The translations under genes were made by a program, and so were the position numbers. Shown piece after piece: positions 1 to 7,783 of a DNA stretch of 58,295 bases (the stretch's first letter is position 1; every line of letters starts with the position of its first letter). The DNA is from Psychrobacter piscatorii (GTDB lineage: Bacteria > Pseudomonadota > Gammaproteobacteria > Pseudomonadales > Moraxellaceae), in assembly GCF_904846415.1 (NCBI RefSeq), contig NZ_CAJHAR010000023.1, forward strand, positions 1 to 58,295, given 5' to 3'. The notes beneath the pieces are model-generated. The model was not told where the DNA came from. It saw only the letters and a list, made by a program, of their open reading frames with translations, and did not search any database.

Positions 1-760
1 GCACGGCCTCTTTTTCTTTCTTAGCGCGGTTAAACAGAATAAGATCATTGTCCTGATCGTTAAACACACGGCTAAGATAATTGGCCGCTTCTGCTTGGGT
101 GACTCGTCGCTCTGATAACTGCTTCATTTCATAGCTGTGCTCCTCCCACTGCTTCACCGATACGCCTAATTGCTGCTTGACCATTTCGGCATTGAAAGAT
201 GTGCTATGCGGAACTTTGACCACACCACCACTTCCGTTAGCTAGGCTAACAGCAAGGGTGTTATTACAGACCACACGAATATTAGTAAATTGTGCGGTGG
301 TTGCCAGAGTGCCATCACAAGCCGTAGCCAGTAATAAATAGCCATTACTAACGTCACCACCGCGAAGGCTAGCTGACTGACCTGTACGAGCCAATGCCCA
401 TAGCTTTCGACCGCCCTTGAGCACCCCAGCGGTCTCTAGCTCGAAATCAGACTGCTCTGTAAGATCACGATAGAACTCTAAAATCTCACGCGGTTGTACT
501 TCTTGATAGCGTTGACTGACGACTGATAACGGCTCTAGGTTGTCGCTGCGGTACAACACCTTGTTCTCAGCAAAGGGCATGATGAGGTTATGACCTTTGT
601 CATTGCTTGACATGTAGCTGACATCGGATGACTCAATACGCCAATCAAGCCCTGCCTCGCGTGCCCAAACCTCTAACGGCTGCTTGGGTGACAGCTCGTT
701 CCCTAAACCATGCCAAGGGGTTTCGCCTACGTACGCCATACTTTCGACTAAATGTGCCAT
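1..760 (-). CDS. DUF932 (phage/plasmid-like) protein, truncated by the window edge
   Basis: On the minus strand an open frame starts at the ATG at 760 and runs without a stop to the left edge (253 codons visible). The N-terminus MAHLVESMAYVGETPWHGLG, followed by a stretch with QRYQEVQP and later FTNIRVVCNNTLAVSL, is typical of the DUF932 family, found in phages, plasmids and integrated elements. The biochemical function of the family is unknown. The start is preceded by an AAAGGAAAATC-like ribosome site. The C-terminus is missing only because the window ends. The gene is read in the same direction as the zinc-ribbon and Rep genes upstream and probably belongs to the same transcript. Confidence 0.8.
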   Translation of the reverse strand, partial: MAHLVESMAYVGETPWHGLGNELSPKQPLEVWAREAGLDWRIESSDVSYMSSNDKGHNLIMPFAENKVLYRSDNLEPLSVVSQRYQEVQPREILEFYRDLTEQSDFELETAGVLKGGRKLWALARTGQSASLRGGDVSNGYLLLATACDGTLATTAQFTNIRVVCNNTLAVSLANGSGGVVKVPHSTSFNAEMVKQQLGVSVKQWEEHSYEMKQLSERRVTQAEAANYLSRVFNDQDNDLILFNRAKKEKEAV

Positions 761-816
761 GATGATTTTCCTTTTTATTGATAATTAAATGAAGTAAGTG
801 AAGTGGATTAACTGGA

Positions 817-1098
817 TTAATGAAAGGTGGTGAAGACATGAGAGCAGTCATCACAGCGATATTGCTGATTGACTAGCATCGGTAGCGCTTGATGAGACTG
901 AGTCATCTCAATAAGTGCTGCGATTGTTGTGCCTGCAACCACGCCTATAGCAGGATGAACTTTAAGCGTCTTGCACAGACTAACGCCAAGGCTGACGAGA
1001 ACCGCAGGGGACAACAGCTGGTCGATTAGATTGATACTGATGCCATTAGTCATCTCATAGACCGCAGTTGACTGACAACATGGACAGATGGTTTTCAT
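817..1098 (-). CDS. Small zinc-ribbon protein with hydrophobic core
   Basis: This 93-residue protein begins at ATG 1098, which has a good AAAGGAGTG ribosome site; a longer in-frame start at 1137 has none. It opens with a CPCC knuckle (residues 5-8) and ends with a CDDC knuckle near residue 84, so the four cysteines of a zinc ribbon are split across the protein. The middle holds two hydrophobic stretches separated by a short polar loop, which could be membrane segments or a folded core. It lies between the DUF932 gene and the Rep-like gene, in the same orientation, as expected for an accessory gene of the element. Function unknown. Confidence 0.65.
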   Translation of the reverse strand: MKTICPCCQSTAVYEMTNGISINLIDQLLSPAVLVSLGVSLCKTLKVHPAIGVVAGTTIAALIEMTQSHQALPMLVNQQYRCDDCSHVFTTFH

Positions 1099-1228
1099 AA
1101 GCACTCCTTTTATTTTGGGCATAAAAAAGGCCTGCACGAGGCAGACCTTTATTGATTGAATGTTGATTGGATTAGGCGCTTTACTAACTACTAATGCGCT
1201 ATCTCATTAAAATAGTATATATCTGAGA

Positions 1229-2194
1229 TTATTTTGCTATGGGTGGTAGTCCCCGACGATTTGTATTGCGGTAAGTACCCTGACCAAAGGTACGCATGCC
1301 ATGTAACTTGGCTTTTAATCGCTGCTCATACTTCTCAGGGCGAGTTAGGTAAAGCGCAGCATTTATAGCGTTATCCACCTCTCGCTGGTTACTCTTACGA
1401 ATCATACCTATGCCAAGCTTATCTTGGCGCTTATAGTCTCGTTTATGATGGGTGGTATTACAATTGAAATAACAGCCCAATCCATCTGTTATTTCAATCC
1501 ATTTCTTTCCGATAGCATAACCTAAGAACCAGTCAAGCTGACGCTTATCACCGTTATATATCAATAACATGTGACAATGCAAACCACCAGTATCAACTCC
1601 TTGTTCTATCGCCCAAATATAACCTCTTAAGTCTTCGAAACAACCCTTGTCTTTGACAGTTCTATTTGTATTCTTTTTTCTATTCGCTCTTGCTCTATCC
1701 CTTTGTATTTTATCCATGAGCTGAACTAGAAAATCACTAAAATTCTCGATACCGACAAGATGCGCGAACTCTAATCTTATCTTTAAATCAACTCTCACGA
1801 TAAGTACGCGTGCATACTCTAAATAGTAATTCATGTACTGACGAAGTGAGTAGCTATTACGTTGCTCTCGAAGGGCAAAGTTAGAAATTTCCATAGCAAA
1901 CTCATGCTTATAACAACTGAGCGTATCTATGAATTTTTCTGTCATTCCCTCTTCCCAGATAACTTCACTGGCATAGTAATTACCACAAACAAGATAGCAA
2001 CTACTTATAAACCATTCTATCGAAGCAGTGTACTCTAATTCGTCATTATATAAGGACATCATTGCTTGACAATAAATGTTCAACTGCTCGCTTATTTGTT
2101 GAATAGTAATTCGTGTGTTAGGACTAAGAATATCAGTCACGAGTTTATCAACTTTGGCGACGACGTAGTCATGTGCTAAAGGACGTATGATCAT
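1229..2194 (-). CDS. Inovirus Gp2/YagK-YfjJ-like HUH replication protein
   Basis: The 321-residue protein has the HUH hallmark HCH (residues 206-208, in GGLHCHMLLIYN), preceded by a beta-strand-like VLIVRVDLKI near residue 130. This matches the YagK/YfjJ C-terminal domain, the family of inovirus Gp2 replication proteins that also occurs in satellites and cryptic prophages. Such proteins nick DNA at an origin through a tyrosine and start rolling-circle-type replication. Tyrosines near residues 252 and 262 are candidates, but I cannot assign the nucleophile. The start at 2194 has a weak AGGT ribosome site. In this element it is the likely replication initiator; that role is inferred. Confidence 0.7.
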   Translation of the reverse strand: MIIRPLAHDYVVAKVDKLVTDILSPNTRITIQQISEQLNIYCQAMMSLYNDELEYTASIEWFISSCYLVCGNYYASEVIWEEGMTEKFIDTLSCYKHEFAMEISNFALREQRNSYSLRQYMNYYLEYARVLIVRVDLKIRLEFAHLVGIENFSDFLVQLMDKIQRDRARANRKKNTNRTVKDKGCFEDLRGYIWAIEQGVDTGGLHCHMLLIYNGDKRQLDWFLGYAIGKKWIEITDGLGCYFNCNTTHHKRDYKRQDKLGIGMIRKSNQREVDNAINAALYLTRPEKYEQRLKAKLHGMRTFGQGTYRNTNRRGLPPIAK

Positions 2195-2712
2195 TTCATT
2201 TTACCTAAGGTTATATGTTCATAGTCTCAGGCTGATAGGTATTTTATTACTACGATTGACTATAATTTTAATAAACATTAGTCAAATATGTATTTACTAA
2301 TAATATTAATAACCGGATTGACAGTGTCAGAGATACACCGATGTTCTTGGTGTTGTCTACTTATATAGTACTGTCATACCGCTATTATGATAGTTGGGGA
2401 GTTACGTAATAAATGCAGTTATTGTTTTTAAAATACTAACTTGTATTTATAAGTCTGACACCTCACCAGTAAGGAGTTATTTAACCCAACTCAATAAAAG
2501 ATACTTCTATGATACCTAACGACTAATGAAGACTTTGAGGAAAATATTCTAAAAATTACAGTGACTAAGTACATTGGCTTTGAATGTATTGATATTACTG
2601 AGTTAATGGGAATATTTGCTAGAAAAATACTAGAAAATATTTATAATTTTATTAGCAATTTTTTGAATATTTACTATAATAACTACTAATCATTTCCAAG
2701 TGAAGAATAGTC
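2195..2712. other. AT-rich intergenic region between divergent Rep-like and orphan genes
   Basis: This 518-bp stretch separates two divergently read genes and must contain both promoters. It is very AT-rich. A perfect 11-bp palindrome, TGACAGTGTCA, lies at 2319-2329, and a related half site (CTGACAC) at about 2455. A frame of about 60 codons is open from about 2510 to 2690, but it has no ATG and no ribosome site and was not called. No AlpA-like regulator was recognised. Confidence 0.5.
2319..2329. promoter_or_regulatory. Perfect palindrome, candidate operator
   Basis: TGACAGTGTCA is a perfect 11-bp dyad located 125 bp upstream of the Rep-like gene start. It could be the operator of an element regulator. 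No matching DNA-binding protein is recognisable in the visible part of the element, so the call is tentative. Confidence 0.25.
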
Positions 2713-3813
2713 ATGAATAGAGAGCTTTCGATTCAAGTAGATAATGTAAGCCAACGACTAACGAGCTTTGATAGTAGTGAAAATATCATTTTTGATGAAG
2801 CATCAGTAAGCTATGCCCATTCCAAATTATTGAGATATGTAGCTGATGAATATATTAATGATGTTAGATTCCGTAGGAAGTCAATAGAGAGCTTTTACAC
2901 AGCTTTACGTAAATTAGACAGTCATGATGCTAAGTCACTTCTCTATGTGAGTAATTATTTAGAGAATAAAAGTTGGGAAAATATAAGTTTTGATAGTGAT
3001 GATTATAAAAATCTATTGATTGAATACCTAGAAAGTAGACGAAATCCTCTTTCAACCTTTAATGAATTAATCTATGAAAAAATACATAGTGTATTACCTG
3101 AAGAGTATCTGGGTTGGTTCAAAAACGACTTACGCTGCTCGCTATTTCTAGCATATTTAGTTAAAGATTCAATAGAGAATGAAGCTTATAAAGGAAGAGA
3201 TGAACTTATTAATGCAGTAACCGATTATCTACGCTATGAGATTCATATGTTTATCAATCAGTACTTTCAGAATCTTCCTGATTATGAAGTCCAGCATGAT
3301 AGAACAGGAGAGCGTAAGATAGTCGATATACTCTATGTGAAGTCTATTTATTTGAAAAATCGTTTAGATTGTGAAGAAGATATTAACTGGATAGACCCTA
3401 CTAACGACCAACAGGTTAATTCTATTTATAAATACCTTAATGACAAAGACAGACAACATATTATTTTGAAGGGAATATTTTTCCCTCAAAATACGAAGGA
3501 AAAATATGAGCTTATTCTTGCAAGTTTGGATGTGCTATCCAATGTTGAAGATCCTAATATAGGCACCAAGAATAAGAAAGGTTTTTCTCCAAGAGGGTAC
3601 ACACTTTATATTATGGAAAAAGCATGGCGTGGTCGAAAAAATTACTCCAGTCAAAACCTTTCGAGCGATAATGATAGTGTGAAAATATATAGTAAGAACT
3701 TACCTAAACTAAAAGGACTCATGAAATTTAGCGGTTTAACTGCAAACAAGATGATTAATAAGTCGATAGAGCAAATGTACGATCAGCTCATTGTAGAAAA
3801 GATGGACAAGTAG
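2713..3813 (+). CDS. Hypothetical protein, AT-rich cargo gene of the element
   Basis: I do not recognise this 366-residue protein. It is rich in acidic, Asn, Lys and Tyr residues, has no signal peptide and no clear membrane segment, and looks mostly helical. The last 40 residues (LKGLMKFSGLTANKMINKS and the helix after it) vaguely resemble the second helix of a ribbon-helix-helix fold, which would fit a DNA-binding tail; this is speculation. Its codons are much more AT-rich than those of the surrounding genes, suggesting recent acquisition. It is read opposite to the integrase (convergent, 41-bp gap) and to the Rep-like gene (divergent). Such positions often hold cargo such as phage-defence genes, but nothing in the sequence proves this. 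Confidence 0.6.
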   Translation: MNRELSIQVDNVSQRLTSFDSSENIIFDEASVSYAHSKLLRYVADEYINDVRFRRKSIESFYTALRKLDSHDAKSLLYVSNYLENKSWENISFDSDDYKNLLIEYLESRRNPLSTFNELIYEKIHSVLPEEYLGWFKNDLRCSLFLAYLVKDSIENEAYKGRDELINAVTDYLRYEIHMFINQYFQNLPDYEVQHDRTGERKIVDILYVKSIYLKNRLDCEEDINWIDPTNDQQVNSIYKYLNDKDRQHIILKGIFFPQNTKEKYELILASLDVLSNVEDPNIGTKNKKGFSPRGYTLYIMEKAWRGRKNYSSQNLSSDNDSVKIYSKNLPKLKGLMKFSGLTANKMINKSIEQMYDQLIVEKMDK

Positions 3814-3854
3814 TTGTCAAGTCTAGTTTAAATTTAATAAGGCTTATTGTTAGC

Positions 3855-5216
3855 TTAATTATTGGACAGTAAGAATTTTAATTCTTCAGTGTTTAGACCT
3901 TTATCTTTTAGAGCCTGTATCAAAGCCTCACTATCCATATCCGATAGCGAGGCTTGTTTATGCTGATTCATAGACATCTCAATCTGTTGACGAGCAGTTT
4001 GAAAATCAACGACCTCACCTTTGTCTCTCAATAAGTCTAAAAAGTCTGCCCAGACTTGCATAATCTTACGGCGCTCTTCTAAGTGCTGTGCGTGGTTATA
4101 CACTGCGCGGATGCTACTTTTCTTGTCATGTGCCATTTGCTTCTCGATGGCGTCTCCCATATAGCCAAGTTCGTTTAGGTTAGTGGATGCTATATGGCGA
4201 AAGCCATGACCAGTCTGCTTGCCAGCGTAACCCAAGATATCAAGCGCGTTATTGATAAACTCTTCACTATACGGCTGATGCATACCCGTGTGATAGAACA
4301 CGTATTCATATTGCCCTGTAATGGTTTTCATTTCTTCTAATACTGCCAGCATTTGATCTGATAGCGGTACGACGTGCTTACGCGCAATTTTGAGATTATC
4401 AATATCAACACGCCATAGACGGTTGGCAAAGTCGATATGCGCCCATTTCATCATACGTAGCTCAATGGTGCGGCAAAATGAATAAGCTAAGAATTTCATA
4501 CCTAGTCTCGTCTGATCGTGACCATGATAGCCCTCGATAGCTTGGAGTAGGGCAGGTAGCTCATGGATATCCACGTGCTTCATGTGTTGGCTTTTTGCTT
4601 TGGGGTAGAGTTCCTTTAGATCATCGATTGGGTTTTGCTCAATGATGCGTTCACGTTTGGCACGTCTTAAGACATTAGCCACCAGATCGATAGTGCGTCT
4701 GGTTACCTCGCGTGGCGGCTCACCTTTGTTATTTATTCGCTTTTCGATCTCATCTGCCATTGATCGGCAATCCTCAAAGCTGACTTCCTTTAGTGCAATG
4801 CCTTCAAAGTGCGGTAACACGTCTTTATGCATACGGTTATAGTCTTGCTGATAAGTACGAGGCTTGACGTTACGCTTACGCTCAGCGAGCCAGTCTAACG
4901 CGTAGTCATTGAATTTTTGTGCGTAGATATTGGCAAGCTTGTCTTGACGCTTTTTATTTTTTGGATCGATACCATCTGCTAGTAGCGCTTTAATTTCAGT
5001 ATTGGCTTGTCTGGCCTCAGCTAATGACATGATTGGGTAAGTACCAAGCGTTAGGCGTGTCTGCTTACCATCAAAGCGATAGGCGCTTATCCATGTCTTT
5101 GTACCTGTGCTGCGTACCAAAAGCTGTAGCCCTTGCTGATCACTGTATTTGTCAGGACGCGAAGGGGTACATTTTTCACTTGGTTTAAGTTTACGGATCT
5201 TACTATCGCTTAACAT
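3855..5216 (-). CDS. P4-type tyrosine integrase
   Basis: This 453-residue protein has an N-terminal DUF4102-type arm-binding domain (residues 1-85, ending in the usual LTLGTYPIMSLAEAR block), a central core-binding SAM-like domain (about 100-190) and a C-terminal catalytic domain. Catalytic residues visible are Arg249 (FCRTIELR), His337 and Arg340 (HGFRH), His363 and Tyr373 (AVYNHA). It would catalyse excision and integration at the neighbouring tRNA-Ser 3' end. The gene starts 284 bp from the tRNA end and points away from it, as in most P4-like islands. Its start codon touches a 9-bp motif repeated five times upstream, so it may regulate itself. Confidence 0.92.
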   Translation of the reverse strand: MLSDSKIRKLKPSEKCTPSRPDKYSDQQGLQLLVRSTGTKTWISAYRFDGKQTRLTLGTYPIMSLAEARQANTEIKALLADGIDPKNKKRQDKLANIYAQKFNDYALDWLAERKRNVKPRTYQQDYNRMHKDVLPHFEGIALKEVSFEDCRSMADEIEKRINNKGEPPREVTRRTIDLVANVLRRAKRERIIEQNPIDDLKELYPKAKSQHMKHVDIHELPALLQAIEGYHGHDQTRLGMKFLAYSFCRTIELRMMKWAHIDFANRLWRVDIDNLKIARKHVVPLSDQMLAVLEEMKTITGQYEYVFYHTGMHQPYSEEFINNALDILGYAGKQTGHGFRHIASTNLNELGYMGDAIEKQMAHDKKSSIRAVYNHAQHLEERRKIMQVWADFLDLLRDKGEVVDFQTARQQIEMSMNQHKQASLSDMDSEALIQALKDKGLNTEELKFLLSNN

Positions 5217-5353
5217 GTTGGTCTATTCCCTATAGTGGTAAGCTATATAATTCAGGCTATACAACAAATACGTTGGTCTAAAGCTGAATCGTAAAGCCTA
5301 AATGTTGGTCTTTTTGAGGTCTAATGAAATAATAGACCAACAGATAGACCAAC
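5217..5353. repeat. Five copies of GTTGGTCTA, candidate integrase arm sites
   Basis: The 9-mer GTTGGTCTA (or GTTGGTCTT) occurs directly at 5217-5225, 5272-5280 and 5304-5312, and inverted as TAGACCAAC at 5333-5341 and 5345-5353. All lie between the integrase start codon and the tRNA. Clusters like this, in both orientations next to attP, are typical arm-type binding sites of P4/lambda-like integrases or sites for an excisionase or regulator. The repetition is seen directly; the role is inferred. Confidence 0.6.
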
Positions 5354-5499
5354 ACAAGCCACGGGATAGGTAGGTTATGTTCGGATAGACTGGGAAAACA
5401 ATAGACATAAAAAAAACGCTAGACGCTTTATTTATAAAGGGTTAAAGAGGTATATAGGGGTGTTTAGGACAAGATAGGAAAACTAGCATTTGATAAGAT

Positions 5500-5590
5500 T
5501 GGCGGTGAAGGAGGGATTCGAACCCTCGATACGCGATTAACGTATACACACTTTCCAGGCGTGCGGTTTCAGCCACTCACCCACTTCACC
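5500..5590 (-). tRNA. tRNA-Ser (anticodon GGA)
   Basis: Read on the minus strand, the 91-nt sequence starts with GGTGAAG and ends with CTTCACCG followed by an encoded CCA, giving a full 7-bp acceptor stem. It has the long variable arm of class II tRNAs, the T-loop sequence GGTTCGAATCC and the anticodon loop CTGGAAA, so the anticodon is GGA, reading UCC and UCU codons. The 3' end is the likely attachment site of the element to the left, and the tRNA remains intact after integration. Confidence 0.95.
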
Positions 5591-5719
5591 GTTTTTTGAA
5601 CGCCTAAGTATAGCGGATACCATTTAAAATGTCACGACTTGCGCGCTATCTTTCTTTATTGCTAACTGCCTGCTAGGATAGCAGATACGCAATGATGAGT
5701 ATAAATGGTTGAAAGTTGA

Positions 5720-6613
5720 ATGATAAGTTTCCGTGAGCGCACATATGGGCTTAAACACAGCATGCTAATGACTGTCATGACAGTTGCAATAGGTATCACT
5801 CAGGCGCATGCTGATGATTTCACGCAGTGTAGCCAATCCTTCTATGGCGGTATCTATCCTGAATTTACCAACACCAAGCTAAGTAATAAGACACAAGCAT
5901 TATGCATGGATGGCTTTGCCGTTATGTACTCTGGTGTATCACGCACACCGCTGTGGTCAGCAGAGCATTTAGATCGCACACGTCTGCAGCAAGCCAAACA
6001 GATCGACCGTGAAGATAGCTTCCATGAAGAAAGCAAGCTTCCAGAATCAGCACGCGCGTCATTATCTGACTATTCAGGCTCTGGTTATGATCGCGGACAC
6101 CTAGCACCAAATGCCGATATGGCAACGCGCAGCCAACAGTATGATAGCTTCAGTCTGGCCAATATCGCGCCGCAGTCACCCCGTAACAATCGTTATATTT
6201 GGCGTAATATCGAGTCTGCCACTCGGTATTTGACGCAGCAATACGGTGAGGTTTATACCATCACAGGTGTCGCATTTACCAATAAAAAAACCAAGCAGCT
6301 CGCCAATCGTGTGCTTGTACCCAGCCATTTTTTCAAAGCAGTGTATATACCCGCGACCAATCAAGCAGGGGTATATTACGCACCAAATGACGAGTCGGAG
6401 CGCATCGATGTTATTAGTATCGATGAGCTGACCGCTGAAACCGGCATCGATGTCTTGCCGATGTTGGACATTCAAACCAAGCGAGAAGCGTTTGACTTAC
6501 CATTGAAGGCAGGTGAGAGTTCAGACACAACTGATGCGCCAGCTCAGGAGCCGGATTGGATGTTATTTGTCTGGGCTATTTTGGAGTGGTTACTTGCACA
6601 GCTAAAGGCATAG
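5720..6613 (+). CDS. Secreted DNA/RNA non-specific endonuclease (NucA/EndA family)
   Basis: The 297-residue protein starts with a signal peptide (hydrophobic MLMTVMTVAIGI, cleavage probably after AHA at residues 29-31) and contains the DRGH signature at residues 124-127 (DRGHLAPNADM), with the catalytic His127. The Asn at about 148 or 156 and Glu165 are the likely magnesium ligands. Enzymes of this family cleave DNA and RNA without sequence preference in the periplasm or medium, for nutrient scavenging or against incoming DNA. The last 30 residues form a hydrophobic tail (WMLFVWAILEWLLAQL) that may anchor the enzyme in a membrane. An alternative ATG lies at 5762. It is the first gene right of the tRNA and is probably core genome. 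Confidence 0.85.
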   Translation: MISFRERTYGLKHSMLMTVMTVAIGITQAHADDFTQCSQSFYGGIYPEFTNTKLSNKTQALCMDGFAVMYSGVSRTPLWSAEHLDRTRLQQAKQIDREDSFHEESKLPESARASLSDYSGSGYDRGHLAPNADMATRSQQYDSFSLANIAPQSPRNNRYIWRNIESATRYLTQQYGEVYTITGVAFTNKKTKQLANRVLVPSHFFKAVYIPATNQAGVYYAPNDESERIDVISIDELTAETGIDVLPMLDIQTKREAFDLPLKAGESSDTTDAPAQEPDWMLFVWAILEWLLAQLKA

Positions 6614-6665
6614 AGCAAAATATAGAATACTTTTTGGGTTTTAAATACACCATAAGGATGAACAC

Positions 6666-6929
6666 ATGATTGACCCATTCGCCAATGATCACCAAAGCAT
6701 GCAGGTTGGTGATCTTGTTATCGAAAACCAAAAGGACAAAGTCATCATCTATGGTGATATTGACCTGACTTTGGATGCATCTGGATATGAACACGCCCAG
6801 CAATTGCATGAGCTAATGAGTCGGGTTATAAACGCATTTGAAAGCAAAAACCTTTATAGTAATAATGATGATAAGTCAAAAGAAAATGATGACCAATCGG
6901 GCAAAGATATCGACAATCCCTTCTTGTAA
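6666..6929 (+). CDS. Small acidic hypothetical protein
   Basis: This 87-residue protein follows the nuclease by 52 bp and has a good AAGGATG ribosome site. The first 60 residues (MQVGDLVIENQKDKVIIYGD) suggest a small beta-rich domain followed by a helix; the tail is a low-complexity Asn/Asp/Lys/Ser linker. No cysteines, signal peptide or membrane segment are seen. It may be cotranscribed with the nuclease. I do not recognise the family; similar short genes of this kind occur in Moraxellaceae genomes. Confidence 0.6.
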   Translation: MIDPFANDHQSMQVGDLVIENQKDKVIIYGDIDLTLDASGYEHAQQLHELMSRVINAFESKNLYSNNDDKSKENDDQSGKDIDNPFL

Positions 6930-7189
6930 GTCTTTGATATGGTTTTATTTTATAGAAATAATAAAGTATAAAAAAATTACTAGGCAAAGTCAGAAAATTG
7001 CTTATAATGAGTCAAGACATCGCTTATGTCGCTCAAAATCTTTGACAAAGAGTTATGAGCAATATCGATAACCTACGCTTTATAAGTAGAGATTCGTAAA
7101 ACTTGTAATAAAAGATTCTAGCAAAGGATAAGCATAGGACATCAGAAACATAATGTTTCGAGCAATCATTGTATGAAGGGAGTCAATCT

Positions 7190-7573
7190 ATGAAATTATT
7201 TACAAAAACCACTTTGGCAGTTGCTGGTATTAGTGTTGCTAGTATGGCATTTGCCGCTGATCCATTAGCCAATACTACTTGGCAGACATATGACGATGGT
7301 GCGCCAAAAGGCACGGTAAAAATCACTGAGTCAAATGGTGTGTTAACCGGTACACTTATTGCTGCCAATACGGCTAAAGGCAAACAATATGTTGGTACGA
7401 CAGTCATTAAAGGCCTGAAATCTGATGGCAACGGTAAATACAGTGGTGGTACGATTACTGATCCAGCAAAAGGTAAAGATTATCGTATGACTGCCAGCCT
7501 AAACGGTAACACGCTGAACATAAAAGGTTATATCGGTCCATTCTCACGTAGTCAAGCATGGAAAAAGAAATAA
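7190..7573 (+). CDS. DUF2147 periplasmic protein
   Basis: The protein has 127 residues from the ATG at 7190, which is preceded by GAAGGGAG; an upstream in-frame ATG at 7172 has no better site. A signal peptide with a classic AFA cleavage site near residue 21 precedes DPLANTTWQTYDDGAPKG, the start of a DUF2147 domain, and the C-terminus has the family's LKGYIG-like ending (LNIKGYIGPFSRSQAWKK). DUF2147 proteins are small lipocalin-like beta-barrels of unknown role in the envelope. It is a single-gene unit closed by the terminator at 7615-7653. Confidence 0.8.
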   Translation: MKLFTKTTLAVAGISVASMAFAADPLANTTWQTYDDGAPKGTVKITESNGVLTGTLIAANTAKGKQYVGTTVIKGLKSDGNGKYSGGTITDPAKGKDYRMTASLNGNTLNIKGYIGPFSRSQAWKKK

Positions 7574-7614
7574 ATCCATAAAGAACCTAACTATTAAGTC
7601 TTAACTTGATAGAT

Positions 7615-7653
7615 AAAAATCCCGCATTACCGAAAGGTTTTGCGGGATTTTTT
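7615..7653 (+). terminator. Intrinsic terminator after the DUF2147 gene
   Basis: AAATCCCGCA pairs with TGCGGGATTT around a short loop and is followed by a run of Ts. It ends the DUF2147 transcript. Confidence 0.9.
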
Positions 7654-7711
7654 ATACTTCTTATTTTATCTTTTATCGTTTTAAGAAAGGGGGATTGCTT
7701 GATAACTAGAA

Positions 7712-7750
7712 TAATAAACGCTGACACTACGGTAGGTGTAGTATCAGCGT
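7712..7750 (-). terminator. Intrinsic terminator after amtB
   Basis: On the minus strand CGCTGATACTAC pairs with GTAGTGTCAGCG (one G-T pair), followed by TTTATTATT. It sits 34 bp beyond the amtB stop and closes the glnK-amtB unit. Confidence 0.75.
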
Positions 7751-7783
7751 ATCGAATGATAGGGTTTAGACTATTGAGAGATC

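Larger units (their letters stand above)
1..5500. mobile_element. Integrative element (partial) inserted at tRNA-Ser(GGA)
   Basis: A tyrosine integrase gene lies just beyond the 3' end of a tRNA-Ser gene, and every gene from there to the left window edge is accessory: integrase, an AT-rich orphan, an HUH-type Gp2/YfjJ-like replication protein, a zinc-ribbon protein and a DUF932 protein. This is the usual arrangement of satellite prophages and small genomic islands that recombine with a tRNA 3' end. No capsid, tail or conjugation gene is visible. A second copy of the tRNA 3' end (the other att site) is not in the window, so the element continues to the left. The element class is inferred. Confidence 0.75.

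Noticed and set aside
2510..2690. About 60 open codons upstream of the orphan gene
   Set aside because: No ATG or ribosome site, AT-rich low complexity; open frame expected by chance in such sequence.
6838..7071. 77-codon plus-strand frame overlapping the small gene at 6666
   Set aside because: Overlaps a gene with a better ribosome site; Lys/Arg/Ser-rich random-looking translation.
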